DNA from: Saccopteryx bilineata
Lineage: Eukaryota > Chordata > Mammalia > Chiroptera > Emballonuridae
Direction: 5' to 3'
Length of the DNA stretch: 64,000 nucleotides
Assembly: GCF_036850765.1 (NCBI RefSeq)
Contig: NC_089492.1
Span: 100,707,022-100,771,021 of the forward strand
Shown here: one piece after another, positions 23,205 through 35,604 of the stretch
Layout: each line of letters starts with the position of its first letter
Position numbering within the stretch: the stretch's first letter is position 1
Made by a program: the position numbers and the translations under genes
The notes under the pieces: model-generated
Seen by the model: only the letters and a program-made list of their open reading frames with translations
Databases searched by the model: none
What the model was told of the DNA's origin: nothing

Positions 23205-23458
23205 TGCCATATTTCCCCATGTATAAGACACATTTTTTTCAAAAATTTGGGGTTTAAAAACAGTGTGTCTTATACAGTGGTTATAGGTTTTTGCATTTCC
23301 CACTTTTTTGCACGGATGAAGAGTTGTATGAATTTTATGATGAATAAAATGAATTCAATAGCTTTATGTAATACTTTCTTTTTTTTCTCAAATTTCGGGC
23401 CCCCAAATTAAGGTATGTCTTATACATGGCATCGTCTTATACATGGGAGAATACGGCA
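23205..23458. mobile_element. TIR MITE (TATAAGAC family)
   Basis: 254-bp element with inverted ends TGCCATATTTCCCCATGTAT (left) and, reversed, TGCCGTATTCTCCCATGTAT (right), both continuing AAGAC. Sub-terminal CAAAAATTTGGGG / CAAATTTCGGGCCCCC are also mirrored. It has no coding capacity. A second copy, in reverse orientation, is at 37916-38079 plus 47248-47312 and is split by a large insertion. Superfamily not certain; Tc1/mariner is possible. Confidence 0.85.
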
Positions 23459-23836
23459 TTTTGACAAAATTCTACAGTAACTTGATTTAGAGGACCATGC
23501 ATTTATTTTCATGAGACTTTTGCCTGTGAATAACCATCTTATAAGTAAATTGATATGGTATAAAGCTTATCTTAAATACCTACGTTTAATATTTGCTATT
23601 AAAACTGATCTTAGTAGGCAAGTCTTGTGGTTATTAGAGCACTTTGATGCTATTAAAATATATTCAAATTGAAAGTGTGACTGGATTTTATTAATTTCTG
23701 GAGTTACAGCTTCTTTAGCAAGCAACAAAGCTTTTTATGAAGAGTCTACATTTTAAAATTGTATACTCAAAACTAAATAATAGTATTAAGAATTTTTAGG
23801 AAGTTCAAACCCTTCCTAAAATGTTACCATGACTAG

Positions 23837-24150
23837 CCTGACCAGATGGTGGCGCAGTGGATAGAGTGTCGAACTGGGATGTGGAGGACCCAGGTTCAAG
23901 ACCCCTGAGGTCATCAGCTTGATCGCGGGTTCATCTGGTTTGAGCAAAGCTCACTAGCTTGAACCCAAAGTCGCTGGCTCGAGCAAGGGGTTACTTGGTC
24001 CGCTGTAGCCCCAGGGTCAAGGCACATACAAGAAAGCAGTCAATGAACAACTAAAGTGCCACAGCAGAAAAAAAAAATGATGCTTCTAATTTCTCTCCTT
24101 TCCTGTCTGTCCCTATCCCTCTTTCTGACTTTCTGTCTCTGTCAAAAAGA
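23837..24150 (+). mobile_element. SINE-M insertion with perfect 19-bp duplication
   Basis: Head GCCTGACCAGATGGTGGCGC (first G possibly shared with the duplication), full SINE-M body and A-rich tail. AAAATGTTACCATGACTAG occurs at 23818-23836 and again at 24151-24169 without mismatch, suggesting a relatively young insertion. Confidence 0.95.
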
Positions 24151-25010
24151 AAAATGTTACCATGACTAGAGGAAGTGACTAGGGTGCCAGCTCTCCACCT
24201 CTAGAGCAGTTCTGCTTTTTTGTGTTAACTTGTTGCTATTCCACTGAAGACTATTTGAATAAAGGTTCTTTGAAAAGTTTGAAAGCCATTAGGCTCAGAG
24301 CTTATAAACATGACAGATTCAACTAGATAGTCGTTTTTTGCAAGATACGAAACTCAGTTAAGAGCAATGTTAACCTGGGCTGTGAAGGATATATACAGGT
24401 TTTTATTGGGTGTTTTGTTATGGTTAGCTGGTGTGGATGGGGTTGTGAGATTTGACCAAGAAGATATCACCTATCATAAGAGGTCAGTCACCTCATCATC
24501 CCTTCTCGCCACATCCATGCACCATGTTTGGTTAGTTTTGAATTTGGTGGTGGTGGTGGGGTATTGTGGGGAGGAAAACATTTTATTTCCAGCCTCAGGT
24601 TTGAATGTATCTGCTCATATTATTACTTGTACATCTCCCTGTTTTATAGAACAGGCTAATGGTTAAATTGGTGTAGTATTCACTTGTGTCTCTATACCAC
24701 AATATATTCATTTCCCCATTAAGAAATATATAGGTTATTTGCAACTTTTTTACTACTAAGCTGATGTAGTGGGCATCCTGGTATGTGTCCCTTGCGCACA
24801 TCTGCTAGTATTTCTCTAGTATTTGCATATAAATAATATTGCTCAGTTACAGGGCATGCGTATATGTATATCTTCAAGTTAATATTTTATATACATACTA
24901 ACGGTGGATGCTAAGTTGCAGTTCCACAAGGAATGTGCAGAGATTCCTATTCCTCTGACCTTTGCCATTCTCAGTAACACTTGATTGTCAGACTTTAAAA
25001 TTGCCAATCA

Positions 25011-25202
25011 GCCTGACCTGTGGTGGCGCAATGGATAAAGGTCGACCTGGAATTCTGAGGTCTCTGGTTTGGGGCCCTGGGCTTGCCTGGTCAGGGCACA
25101 TATGGGAGTTGATGCTTCCTGCTCCTCCCTGCCTTCTCTCTATCTCTCTCGATCTCGATCTCTCTCCCCCCTTCTCTAAAATGAATAAATAAAATCTTTA
25201 AA
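25011..25202 (+). mobile_element. SINE-S insertion with perfect duplication
   Basis: Head GCCTGACCTGTGGTGGCGCA, tail AATGAATAAATAAAATC. AAAATTGCCAATCA at 24997-25010 and 25203-25216 is identical on both sides. Confidence 0.95.
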
Positions 25203-25802
25203 AAAATTGCCAATCAGATGAACATGAAATAGTATTTAATTTGTATTTTTGATTACATGTGAAATGAACATCTTTGCCTTTTTGTGTTGGTCATTTGGGT
25301 TTCCTCTTCTGAATTGAATATTTTTGTCCATTTTTTTATTTGGTTCTCACTTAGTTGTAGTTTTTTATTTACTCTGGATTCTAACCCTTTGTTGTATGTG
25401 TTGCAAAACCTGTCTTTTTTTTTTTTATTTAATGGAACCTTGTCAGTCTTCATTGTGGTTTATACCATTGTCTTTCTTGTTTAAGAAATCACCATTTCAA
25501 GTTTGCATATTCTCTTTTATTTCAGGACTTTTAAAGTCTTCCCAGGCACACACATTTAGGTTTTTAACATCTTGAGTTTATTATATATAGTATGAAATAA
25601 GGAAGCTAATTTTCTCTGTTATAGCTAGCTACTTGTGTCAGTACCAGGCCAACCCTATCAAATACCAACTTCCCATATATTATATGTATGATCTATTTCC
25701 GGTTCCTAAATTCAGATCTGTTGCCATTTTGTCTAACCCTGTTCAAATATCACATCGTTTTAGTTACTGTAGCCTCATGAATGCTGATACCTGGCAAGTC
25801 TT

Positions 25803-26004
25803 TTTTTTTTTTTTTTAATTTTATTTATTCATTTTAGAGAGGAGAGAGAGAGGGAGAGAGAGAGGAGAGAGACAGAAAAGGTGGGGAGGAGCAGGAAGCA
25901 TCAACTCCCATATGTGCCTTGACCAGGCAAGCCCAGGGTTTCGAACCGGCGACCTTAGCATTTCCAGGTTGACGCTTTATCCACTGCGCCACCACAGGTC
26001 AGGC
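25803..26004 (-). mobile_element. SINE-S insertion with perfect duplication
   Basis: Antisense copy from the T-tract to CCACCACAGGTCAGGC. ATACCTGGCAAGTCTT at 25787-25802 and 26005-26020 is identical. Confidence 0.95.
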
Positions 26005-26176
26005 ATACCTGGCAAGTCTTCATCTTATATAAACTTAGTTCCTTTTCATAAAAATAGTTAATCCATATTCTCTAATTCTTAGCCTGCATACATTTTGTGA
26101 TCTAATATTGAAAATTGTGCACCCTACCAATGAAAATGTCTTTGTGTGTTTCTGTTGCACGTTAAACTGTAGTGTA

Positions 26177-26598
26177 GCCCTGGCCGGTTGGCTCAGCAGT
26201 AGAGCGTCGGCTCAGCGGTAGAGCGTCAGCCTAGCGTGCAGAGGACCCGGGTTCGATTCCCGGCCAGGGCACACAGGAGAAGCGCCCATTTGCTTCTCCA
26301 CCCCTCCGCCGCGCTTTCCCTCTCTGTCTCTCTCTTCCCCTCCCGCAGCCAAGGCTCCATTGGAGCAAAGATGACCCGGGCGCTGGGGATGGCTCTGTGA
26401 CCTCTGCCCCAGGCGCTAGAGTGGCTCTGGTCGCAACATGGCGATGCCCAGGGTGGGCAGAGCATCGCCCCCTGGTGGGCAGAGCGTGGCCCCTGGTGGG
26501 CGTGCCGGGTGGATCCCGGTCGGGCGCATGCGGGAGTCTGTCTGACTGTCTCCCTGTTTCCAGCTTCAGAAAAATGGAAAAAAATAAATAAAAATAAA
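26177..26598 (+). mobile_element. SINE-L insertion with duplicated A-box segment
   Basis: Nearly consensus SINE-L body with tail (AAAAATAAATA)n. The head contains GGCTCAGCAGTAGAGCGTC (26190-26208) followed directly by GGCTCAGCGGTAGAGCGTC (26209-26227), a tandem copy of the tRNA-like A-box region. The perfect duplication TAAACTGTAGTGTAG (26163-26177 and 26599-26613) flanks it. Confidence 0.95.
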
Positions 26599-26798
26599 TA
26601 AACTGTAGTGTAGCACGTTGATCACTCTGCGCCCTTCCCTGTAAGACTAGGTCAGGGACAGTGCTGGCCACACTGTTGGAGCCTGAGGCAAAAGGAAAAT
26701 TTAGTGATAATGATTTGGTCTTTAAAGACTGATAATACATTATGGTTTTTGCATTAGTTTTGATTCTTTTAAATGTTGCATTAAAATCTTTATCTTGA

Positions 26799-26945
26799 GC
26801 CCTGGCCTGATAGCTCGGTTGGTTGGAGCATCATCCCAATATTCAAAGGTTGCCAGTTCGATCCCCTCAGAGCACACAACTAGAACGATGTTTCTGTCTG
26901 TCTCCCTTGCTCTCTCTCTCTAAAATCAATAAATATAAATATATA
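26799..26945 (+). mobile_element. SINE-D insertion
   Basis: Head GCCCTGGCCTGATAGCTCGG, B box GTTCGATCCCC, CT tract and tail AAAATCAATAAATATAAATA. TTTATCTTGA repeats on both sides. Confidence 0.9.
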
Positions 26946-26956
26946 GATTTATCTTG

Positions 26957-27576
26957 ATTACTGAACTTTTTGGCACACCTTAAATATCTCCAATGCAAGT
27001 ACCTCCATCCTGTCACCATACTGTATTATCAATTCCAGGGCCTTTGAAGTGACTGTCTCTAGATTATTTTCCTGCTGTAAGGCAGAAGATACAATGGAGG
27101 AATACCATAACCGACTAATACCCTTTTGCATAAAAAATTTTTTCTGGGGCACTTAGTGAAATGGATTGAAGAATGGGCTAAGAGGATTCTGTGCTCCACA
27201 GCACTGGTGCTGCCTGGCTCTGCTTCCTTAGACTCAGAGCCATATTTTCATGCTTTGAAAACAATGCTGAGAGAAACAGCAAGTTCCAAAATTTTGTTTT
27301 AAATCTCTAAAATTTATTCTAAAATGCACTCCTTTCTCCCTATTTTAACATCTTTGAAATTGAGAAGCATCTTGGGTCAGTGGCATCTTAAAATTGCCAC
27401 TAGCTGGGTAGCTGTCACGGCACAGTTGTGCGAACATGGCCATCGCTATTCCTATTTCAGTTCCATAATTGGCTTTTATACACTGTTGGACTTACGTGTA
27501 AATGCTGTTTAGAATGTCTTCAGAATGGTTACATATGATTAAAGATAGAAGCAAGGTTACCACATAAGCAAAGTCC
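26957..27576. other. Intergenic stretch, no recognisable element
   Basis: Contains a 64-codon minus-strand open frame (26958-27152) with no splice sites or similarity I recognise. Probably not coding. Confidence 0.4.
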
Positions 27577-27586
27577 AGAAACAAGA

Positions 27587-27756
27587 TTTTATTGATTTTT
27601 AGAGCGGGGGGAGGGGGTAGAAAGGGAGAAACAAGAAGCATCAACTCAGTAGTAGTTGTTTCTTGTATGTCTTGACTGGGCAAGCCCAGGGGTTTGAACT
27701 GGCAACCTCAGCATTCCCGGCCAATGTTTTATCCACTGCACCACCACAGGCCAGGC
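27587..27756 (-). mobile_element. SINE-S insertion
   Basis: Antisense SINE-S ending CCACCACAGGCCAGGC. AGAAACAAGA flanks both sides (27577-27586 and 27757-27766). Confidence 0.93.
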
Positions 27757-28189
27757 AGAAACAAGACTTTTTAAATGTGTCTTAAAATTTTATTACAGTA
27801 AGTGTAAAATAATCCTGTTATTAAAGCATTGTTTCATAGTTTAGTTGAAAGCATTTTTTTCTTATACATAAAAGAATGGAATCTTAGAGTTGCTGGAATA
27901 TAATATATAATTTATAGATACATAGTATAGTTGTATAAATGTACTTGGGAATAATGCATATTAATTAGGACTTCAGAAGCATTGTTTATTTTCTTCCTCC
28001 CCCCCCAAATAAAGATAATGAAATGTTAACATGATAAGTCTGGGGTAATAGGTAAGGGTATTTTAAATTCTTTTCTGTAATTTTCTGTATGTTTGAATTT
28101 TTAATAAACTTGAATTAAAAAATAAAATAGAGAAATTGAATGAATTCAGTGGTCCTGGGTTGCCTTCCAGGGAGAGAGTACCATTTTAT

Positions 28190-28545
28190 AATCCCAGCAG
28201 TATACAAAAATGCCCAGGGTTTCTGCTTTCTTGCCAGTGTTGCATGTTGCCAATTTTGTGGGTAAAATACTGTAATTTATGATGTTTTCTGATTTAATTT
28301 TCAGTATTTAATTACTGGTGAGATTGAACATTTTTCTCATTTTGGTTATTACTGTCTTGTTCACATGTTCCTTTCTATAAACATCATTTCTTTTATTGAT
28401 TAGTGAGAGCTCTACGTATTTAGGAAATAAACCATTTTTACCATTGTTCTATTGGTATATGCCATGAATTATTCTCCCCAGTTCATCACTTGGCCTTTCA
28501 ACTTTTATTTTTTGTTTGTTTGCTTTAATGTATTAAAGTGTAGGA
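28190..28545 (-). repeat. Old L1 fragment
   Basis: Antisense L1 ORF2-like order: TACTGGTGAGATTGAACATT, GTGAGAGCTCTACGTATTTA, GCCATGAATTATTCTCCCCA, CACTTGGCCTTTCAACTTTT. Strongly diverged. Confidence 0.5.
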
Positions 28546-29394
28546 CTAAGAACAAAGCTGTCTAATACTGAAATGACCTCATTCCTGAAAAACCACAATC
28601 TCAGTAGCATAGGTTCTCCCTACTGCCCCAAATCGTATCATGCTGCTCTGTTTCTGTGCTTTTTCTTAACACAGTAACTTTTTATTTCTATGTCAGCTTT
28701 TCTTACAGGCAGAATAAAAGCTTTTTCTATGCATTGTGATTCGAGAGGCACTAGAGAGGGCTACGGTGCTCTGATCTGAAAAGTATTGGATAGCTTTTTT
28801 TAGTAAAAAAATTCCTTTTTATTTTCCATATACCATTTTAAGTCCAATATCATGGTTTTTAACTGTTTTCATTTTAAAAATTGAAAACCTTGACATACAG
28901 TAAACTGCAAAGATCTTAAAGTGTTCAATTTGCTTGGTTTTGAGAAGTGTCTTGGGTTTTTTTAACATTCAAAAGATTCAGAATTGTATCATTTTCTTTT
29001 AACAGTTTCACAGTTCAGTTGTATACATAAACAATCTTTTCACATTCTGAGTAAGTAACTGTTTACATACATTTTATTTGATTTTTTAATTTATATAATA
29101 CAAAAAGAACTCATTTGGGGTATTGCTACAGGGCAAAAAGTAATATTTTTCTTTATCACTGCCTTTACTATATATATTCTTGTATATGCTTGTATATTTA
29201 TAAGCATTCTATTTCACTGCCTTGTGCATTTTGTTTTCTGGTAAGGAAATTTTCCTTTTCTAGCCTACTTCAACAAAAATTGAGTATTTATTATCCCAGA
29301 TGAACTTTTGAGTAGTTTGGCCAAGATTTCCCTGCCAATAAAAATCCTGTTAATGCTGAATTGTTGTAAGTGTAGATTAATATGTAAATAACTG

Positions 29395-29570
29395 ATGTCT
29401 TGAGCAGAGATGACTTTTTCCAGGAATATGCTGTGTCATTCTATTTGAGTATTTTTTTAATGCCCTGAGTAACATTTTGTAGTTTTCTCCATATGGTCTA
29501 CATATTTATTAAGTTAATTCCTTGTTATTTTATACTATTACTGTTATGAATGAAACATTTACTTACGATA
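29395..29570 (-). repeat. Old L1 fragment
   Basis: ATTTATTAAGTTAATTCCTT followed by GTTATTTTATACTATTACTG resembles the antisense L1 ORF2 segment that reads TTTATTCCTAGGTATTTTAT in younger copies. Weak. Confidence 0.35.
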
Positions 29571-30171
29571 TTTTAAATTCATACCTTAATAGACAAGAGA
29601 CTTAATCACTTACCCATGAAAAAAATTTATTTCTATCATTTCCACCAGATGGCAGTCTTGGACATGTGCATTTGTAAACCTGCTGAGAATTCTGGTGACA
29701 AGAAAGGCAGAATGGCTGGCAGACCTTCCAAGCCCCTAAAAAGTACAAGAACAAAAAGGTTTTTCATAAACTGAAAGAAAAATAAACTCAACATTATCTA
29801 AATATAATATTTATGTTCGTATTAACCATTAATCTTATAACCCATTAGTGGAGGCAGAGAATTGTCACTGTGCCCTTCAATATCATATTTTTCTCTGTCT
29901 GTGTAATAAACACCTGTGGCTTCTTGTCAGTACTTTTGGTGTTATTCCAGGGACTGTCCTGGTTATAGGCAAACGTTAATCTTCCTATTGTTTTTCTACT
30001 CCTGAAAGTACAATTTACATCAGAAGTTACTGGATTTCTAAATGTGTAAGAGCATCTATTGTCTAGTTTCTATGATGCCCGATTTCTCCTGAAATGAGAG
30101 ATAGTGTTTATAATTAACATAAAGGGAAGTAGGTTTCTAAGTGACTTACTCTACATTAATATAGATCTTTA

Positions 30172-30346
30172 CTTTTTTTTTTTAAAGATTTTATTTATTC
30201 CATTTTAGAGAGAGAGAGAGAAATGGAGGAGGAGAAGGAAGCATCAACTCCCATATGTGCCTTGACCAGGCAAGCCCAGGGTTTCAAACCAGGGACATCA
30301 GTGTTCCAGGTCGATTCTTTACTCACTGTGCCACCACTGGTCAGGC
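30172..30346 (-). mobile_element. SINE-S insertion
   Basis: Antisense: T-tract, AAAGATTTTATTTATTCCAT, CATATGTGCCTTGACCAGGC, head complement CCACCACTGGTCAGGC. Confidence 0.9.
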
Positions 30347-30784
30347 ATGAATACAGGTCTTAGTAACTCCTTAAATTAGACACTTGTGGCTTAATTTAGA
30401 TGACTTTAAAGACCTACATTTAAGATTATTGAGAAGGGATCAGCTCACGTATTTTCTCATTTCCCAGACCAAATTATAGTACTTTTGGACAATACATCAA
30501 CACCTAGTTAAGCTCCCCCTCTTGTACTATTACGGTTCCAATTGTTAATTTCCTTTTTTATGTGACCAGGAAATAGTAAATGACTGTAAGTACTTAGTAA
30601 CTGTACATTCTCTTTCTGAGAGATTATATTTCCACTCTGAAACTTGCAAAAAAGTACAATAAGAAAAAAGAAAGCCTATTTGCCCTTGAGCACAAAGATA
30701 CACCAACGTTAATTCTTGGTTTTCCAAAGAAGATTGATGTAAATATTCTGGAAGGTAATAATAAAAATTTTGACAGATTTCTTT

Positions 30785-31575
30785 TAATTTTTAAAAATTT
30801 TATTAAATTTATTAATAAAATAACATTTTATTATATAGATAGATTTCAAGTATAGAATGCTATGATATATCATCTGTCTATTGAATTGTGTGTTTGCCAC
30901 CCAAAGTCAAATCTTCTGTCACCATATTTTTGTCCCCTTTTACCCTTTATTACTGTCCTCCCTCACACCTTTCCCTTCTGGTAACCACTGTACTTTTGTC
31001 TGTGTCTATGAGTTACTGTTTGTCTTGTTTGTTCATTTGTTGCTTTCAGTTTTATATTCTACTAATGAATGAAATCATATCATTCTTGACTTTTTCTGAT
31101 TTATTTCACTTCTTAGCATGATTTTTTTTTTCCAGAGAGAGAAATAGGGACAGACCGAGACAGATAGGAAGCAGTATCAACTCATAGTTGTGGCACCTTA
31201 GTTCATTGATTGTTTTCTCAGATGTGCCTTGACTGGAGGCTTCAGCTGAGCCGGTGGCACCATGCTCAAGCTAGTGACCTTCAGCTCAAGCCAGTGACTA
31301 TGGGGTCATGTCTATGATCCCATGCTCAAGCCGGTGACATCTGGGTTTTGAACCTGGTTCCTCAACATCTCAGGCCGACGCTTTATCCACTGCACCACCA
31401 CCTGGTCGGGCAGCATGATATTCTTAAGATCCATCCATGTTGTCAAAAATGGCAGTATTTCATCTTTTCTTATTGCTGAGTAATATCCCATTGTGTATTT
31501 GTTCTACATCTGCCTTATCCAGTCATCCACCAAAGGATGCTTTGGTTGTTTCCATGTCTTAGATTGTAGTTAATT
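30785..31575 (-). repeat. Old L1 3' end, split by SINE-M
   Basis: Left edge is the L1 3' terminus in antisense (AAAATTTTATTAAATTTATT, then TTGCCACCCAAAGTCAAATC). The right part has CATCCATGTTGTCAAAAATG and TTGCTGAGTAATATCCCATT. SINE-M is inserted at 31123-31411. Confidence 0.75.
31123..31411 (-). mobile_element. SINE-M insertion in an old L1
   Basis: Antisense copy ending CACCACCTGGTCGGGC. Duplication AGCATGAT at 31115-31122 and 31412-31419. Confidence 0.93.
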
Positions 31576-31814
31576 TCTTTTAGGAAAGTTTTTCTTTTAT
31601 TTTTTTCAGCTCTGGATAATTCTGATGCAGTTATATAGAATAGCACATTTCTTTAGTGTGGTATGGATTTATTTATCGTTTGTGTAATATCTGAGAATGA
31701 ATATTGAAATAGACTTATGGGCATCTGAACTATATAGTAGTAGTGCCTAGAGCTTGCTGGTAGTTCTAAGACATAACTTAAACTAAGGCAGAATTGGAAT
31801 TAATTAGAATTAGT

Positions 31815-31940
31815 GGACAGAGACAACTTGGGGTGATGAACACACAATACAATGTACAGAGATATGTTGTAGGATTGTACACTTGCAACCTATATAATTT
31901 TGTTTATAATTTATTTCAATAAATTCAATTAAAAAAGAAA
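31815..31940 (+). repeat. L1 3' terminus, sense
   Basis: GGGGTGATGAACACACAATA, GTACACTTGCAACCTATATA and TTTCAATAAATTCAATTAAA are the typical order at the 3' end of a mammalian L1. Confidence 0.7.
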
Positions 31941-32206
31941 AGAATTAGGTTCATGCCACACATTTCCAATAAAACCGTAAGTTAAATGCACCTAGAAGAT
32001 TGGCTATATAAAGTTATCTTTGAAAAGGGAATAATTTCTTTCTAATAACCTGTTTGTATTGTCTTTATATATAATTATTTTAGGGCTTTTGGCTTTTTTA
32101 GGGTGGGACACATGAATTTGGCAGACAAGAGTGTTCTTTCTGATAGTGTAACATTGTACTACACTGTATTAGTGAAATGTCTTTCAACATCAGAAATTTT
32201 ACATCA

Positions 32207-32465
32207 GACTGACTGGAAGTGGTGCAGTGGATAGAGCGTTGACCTGGGACATTGAGGACCTAGGTTTGAAACCCCGAAGTTGCCTGCTTGAGCACGGGCT
32301 ACCAGCTTAAGGGTGGGGTCGTGGACATGATCCCATGATCGTTGGCTGGAGCAAGGGATGACTGGCTCAGCTTGAGCCCCGCAGTCAAGGCATGTATGAG
32401 AAACAATGTACAACTAAAGTTGAGCCTTCTCCTGTCTCTCTCATGCATGTGCACACACACACACA
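32207..32465 (+). mobile_element. SINE-M insertion (shortened, with CA tail)
   Basis: Head-like AGACTGACTGGAAGTGGTGC, body GATCCCATGATCGTTGGCTG and GTATGAGAAACAATGTACAA, ending in a short (CA)n at about 32452-32464. Confidence 0.8.
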
Positions 32466-32995
32466 AATTTACACTTCAATGCTGATTGTTTTAACACTGG
32501 TAGGGAAGGGGGCAAAACAAACCACATTTTCTAGACTGATTTCACGCCAAAAAACAACACACATTTCAATTGTACCTCAATAAAACGGGGGTCGGGGAGG
32601 GTAGAGCAACACATAAATGTTTGTCCACTGGAGGGATAAAAGACTGGCCAAAAAAGAAACAGTGATACTTAGTTTTACATCCTCAAAAATTTACAGCAGT
32701 ACTGAAGAATTGTCATTTGTATGTTCTTCAAAGATACAGTAATAAATTTTATAGCCAGACAAATCTTTAAATATATATTATATTTATAGAATCACTAAGT
32801 TGGAAAAAACCTTAATACAGATGGTGTTTGAGCAGCCTCTGATCTGACTCTCCAGGGACCAGAATCTAAATCCATCTATTTGAAGCTCTGCTGGTTCTAG
32901 GTGGTTCCCTGTTTCTTCCCCTCATTTGTCTTAACTCTTAGGACTGGACATTTAGCCACAGCTATTATGATGACTTCCAGCCTCATCTCTTTTCT

Positions 32996-33187
32996 TTCTT
33001 TCATTTTTCTAAGATTTTATTTATTGATTTTAAAGAGAGGAGAGAGAGAAAGGTGGGATACGAACAGGAGCATCAACTCGGAGTAGTTGTTTCTCATGTG
33101 CCTTGATGAGGCAAGCCCGGGGTTTCAAACTGGTGACATCAGCATTCCAGGTTGACGCTTTATCCACTACGTCACCACAGGTCAGGC
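32996..33187 (-). mobile_element. SINE-S insertion
   Basis: Antisense copy ending GTCACCACAGGTCAGGC. TCTCTTTTCT flanks it on both sides. Confidence 0.9.
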
Positions 33188-33197
33188 TCTCTTTTCT

Positions 33198-35329
33198 ATC
33201 TCCAGTTATTTCACTCACCGTCTGTTGTGGCTTCCATTGTCTTTACCACCCAATATCCTTTTCTCCAAAGACTCTAGTTTTCTATATATCTATTTCTTAA
33301 AGTGTACAATGTGGAAGTGAACGTTTGTAGGTAGCAGAACTGTCAAGTCCTTTGTTCTGGTTAATACTGTTCTATCTAACACCTAAATATTGGACTAGCT
33401 TTGCTGACACCCCCATGGTACTACTGGAATCTTTTGTGGTTATTTTTATTGCTGTTTAGCATTCTTTCTCCACCCTGCGCTGCTGCAGTTGGTTTGTTTT
33501 TTAGCCTACTTTGCAGAAATTTCATTTATTCTTAACTTTTCTTATGTTAGAGCCATTAATCTTTTGAGGTGTGTTTGGATTCATCAGATATATTTGTTTT
33601 TGTTTTTTTTCCAGTCACTCCAGAATTTGATATATAGACCTTCTATATTGAATGAAACAAGTCTGAAGTAGTGGCCTCCAGTAGGCTTCAGAAACTTCTC
33701 TTCAGTATAACAACAGACTGACCTATGTATTAATCAACACCCATTAGGTGCTTTACTGATCAGCCCATATTTCTCCAAAGGTTATCTCTAAGGATATCGT
33801 GGGATCTTGGATTTCTTGCTGAAGACCTACATTTCCCAAGTGTTAGTCAATTAACTGCCCCCAAAAGTTTATGAAGTTAAAAGTCATACTGATTCCTAGT
33901 GAATGATGTTTTCTAAAGACTTAAGAATCATTATCATTATAATAGATCTATTCTAGGACCTTCCTGGATCAGTATCAAGTTGTCGCTATCTTTGATCTCT
34001 TCCCAAAATTAGAACAACAGTTACCCTTTCTGATGTTTGAAGCTGATACCCCTCTCTACACTTCCATAAATCTTAAGACTGGGCCACCCCAAAATAGTCT
34101 TAGATTTCCAGTATCATCATTTTGTTTTCCATCAGCCAAAAATAGGAAATAAAATTCTTATTGGCCCTATTGCTTGTGTATTTCTTAACTTATTTGGAGC
34201 TTTCACTTTAACCCTATTCCTGTATGTACTTGCAAACATCTGGTATTTGTTTTTCTTATGGTGTTTCTTGTACTACTTACACATTTTTGAAATTCTGAAC
34301 TTAACAGTTCTTCCTGTGGAAATGGTGGTTTCTTCTTGGTTCTTGTTCTTTTTTGATACATCTCCCCATTTTATCCTATATGTGTATGATTCTTCACTAG
34401 TAAAGTATTTTATAAAATAACTCCTATGCATTAAAAAAGAAAAACCACAACTTGGCCGGCAGCCTATGGCCACCTGCAGCACGTGTACTGGACAGAGCAG
34501 AACAGTGCCACGCACCAAAGGATGAAGTTCACCTCATAGGCAATGGGACTTAGCTGTCACAACTTTCCAGCAGTGTGGTAGCAAAGTGTTCTTACTAATA
34601 AAATAAGTATAACTATATTGCAACAAATATCTGACAGGTAGAAGTAAAGTGACTCAAGAAAGGAGTCCATTGGAGGAATTTTTAAAATTTACCAAAAATG
34701 TCAAGTTGATTAGCAACTAATTGCCCTGGAGTCATGCATTTGCGAGAAAGAAAATATGCAGCTCCTCTCTATACGTCCTACCCTGCCTGTATTGTAGACT
34801 GTTTCTCTTAAAAATGGGAAAGGGTGGCACTGGAGGAGAGTGGCGGAGAAATGGGGCCCCATGTAGGCAGTTGGAAAGGACCAGCTTTGGCATCTAGCTT
34901 AAATTCAGACTTATTGAAGGATCTCTCAGTGACATACTCTGGATGCCCTTTTATCTCATTTTCTTGACTTCCTCAATTAACAGGGCTGAAAAAATAGCAA
35001 GAAAGAAAGAGAATGGGAGGGAAGACAATAAATACCCCAGATGTAGAGAGCTTTGTGAAGTTCTGCAGATACATGTATTTTATATGTGTGTATAGATAGT
35101 ATATTTGTGTACATCTCTGTGTGTATGTTATACTTCAATAAAATTTTATTTTAAAAAAGAATCATGGCCAATGCAGTAAACTTTATATTTATATTCATTT
35201 GAAGTTTTTGTTAATATAACACATGAAAATAAATAGATGTGGTGAGTATGCTTTGGATAGTGTGAACTAAAATGTAGAATTGTAAATGGTTATGAGAAAC
35301 TCACTTCCAGGGTGGTGTGGGGAGGGGCT
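33198..35329. other. Intergenic stretch without a recognised gene or repeat
   Basis: About 2.1 kb that I could not assign. Open frames are short and lack splice context. Likely old, unrecognisable repeats plus unique DNA. Confidence 0.4.
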
Positions 35330-35604
35330 TAAAGAGATAAGCAGCTTTTTAATCAGGATAAACTGATGCAACAAACAACCACACCTATCATGGTTCAAAA
35401 AATAGAGGTTTATTTCTTCCTCATGGAACAGGATGGGTGTTCCAGGTAAGTCTGCTTCTCTATTTCATGTGGTGATTCAAGTCGGAGACTTTTTTCCATC
35501 TGTAGGTACAACATCATCCAGGGCCATATGTATCTGTGTCCAGGCAGCAGAAGTGGAAAGTGCAAGGAAAAAAATATTCCTGCTTCTTAATAACATAACT
35601 AAAT
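35330..35604. repeat. Unclassified ancient interspersed repeat
   Basis: GATGCAACAAACAACCACAC, AATAGAGGTTTATTTCTTCC and GGATGGGTGTTCCAGG resemble a common mammalian repeat I cannot name with certainty. Confidence 0.35.

Larger units (their letters stand above)
24600..26140 (-). repeat. Old L1 ORF2/3' fragment, interrupted by two SINE-S
   Basis: Antisense L1 landmarks in the right order: TAATGGTTAAATTGGTGTAG region, AAATAATATTGCTCAGTTAC, TTCCACAAGGAATGTGCAGA, GAAATGAACATCTTTGCC, and later GTTTTAGTTACTGTAGCCTC. No open frame of L1 length remains. SINE-S copies at 25011-25202 and 25803-26004 interrupt it. Confidence 0.55.

Noticed and set aside
26177..26275. tRNA gene candidates in SINE heads (A and B boxes present)
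   Set aside because: The heads are tRNA-derived but part of complete SINEs with tails and target duplications. They are not predicted to fold as functional tRNAs.
26958..27152. 64-codon minus-strand open frame as a possible exon
   Set aside because: No acceptor/donor pair in phase and no recognisable domain.
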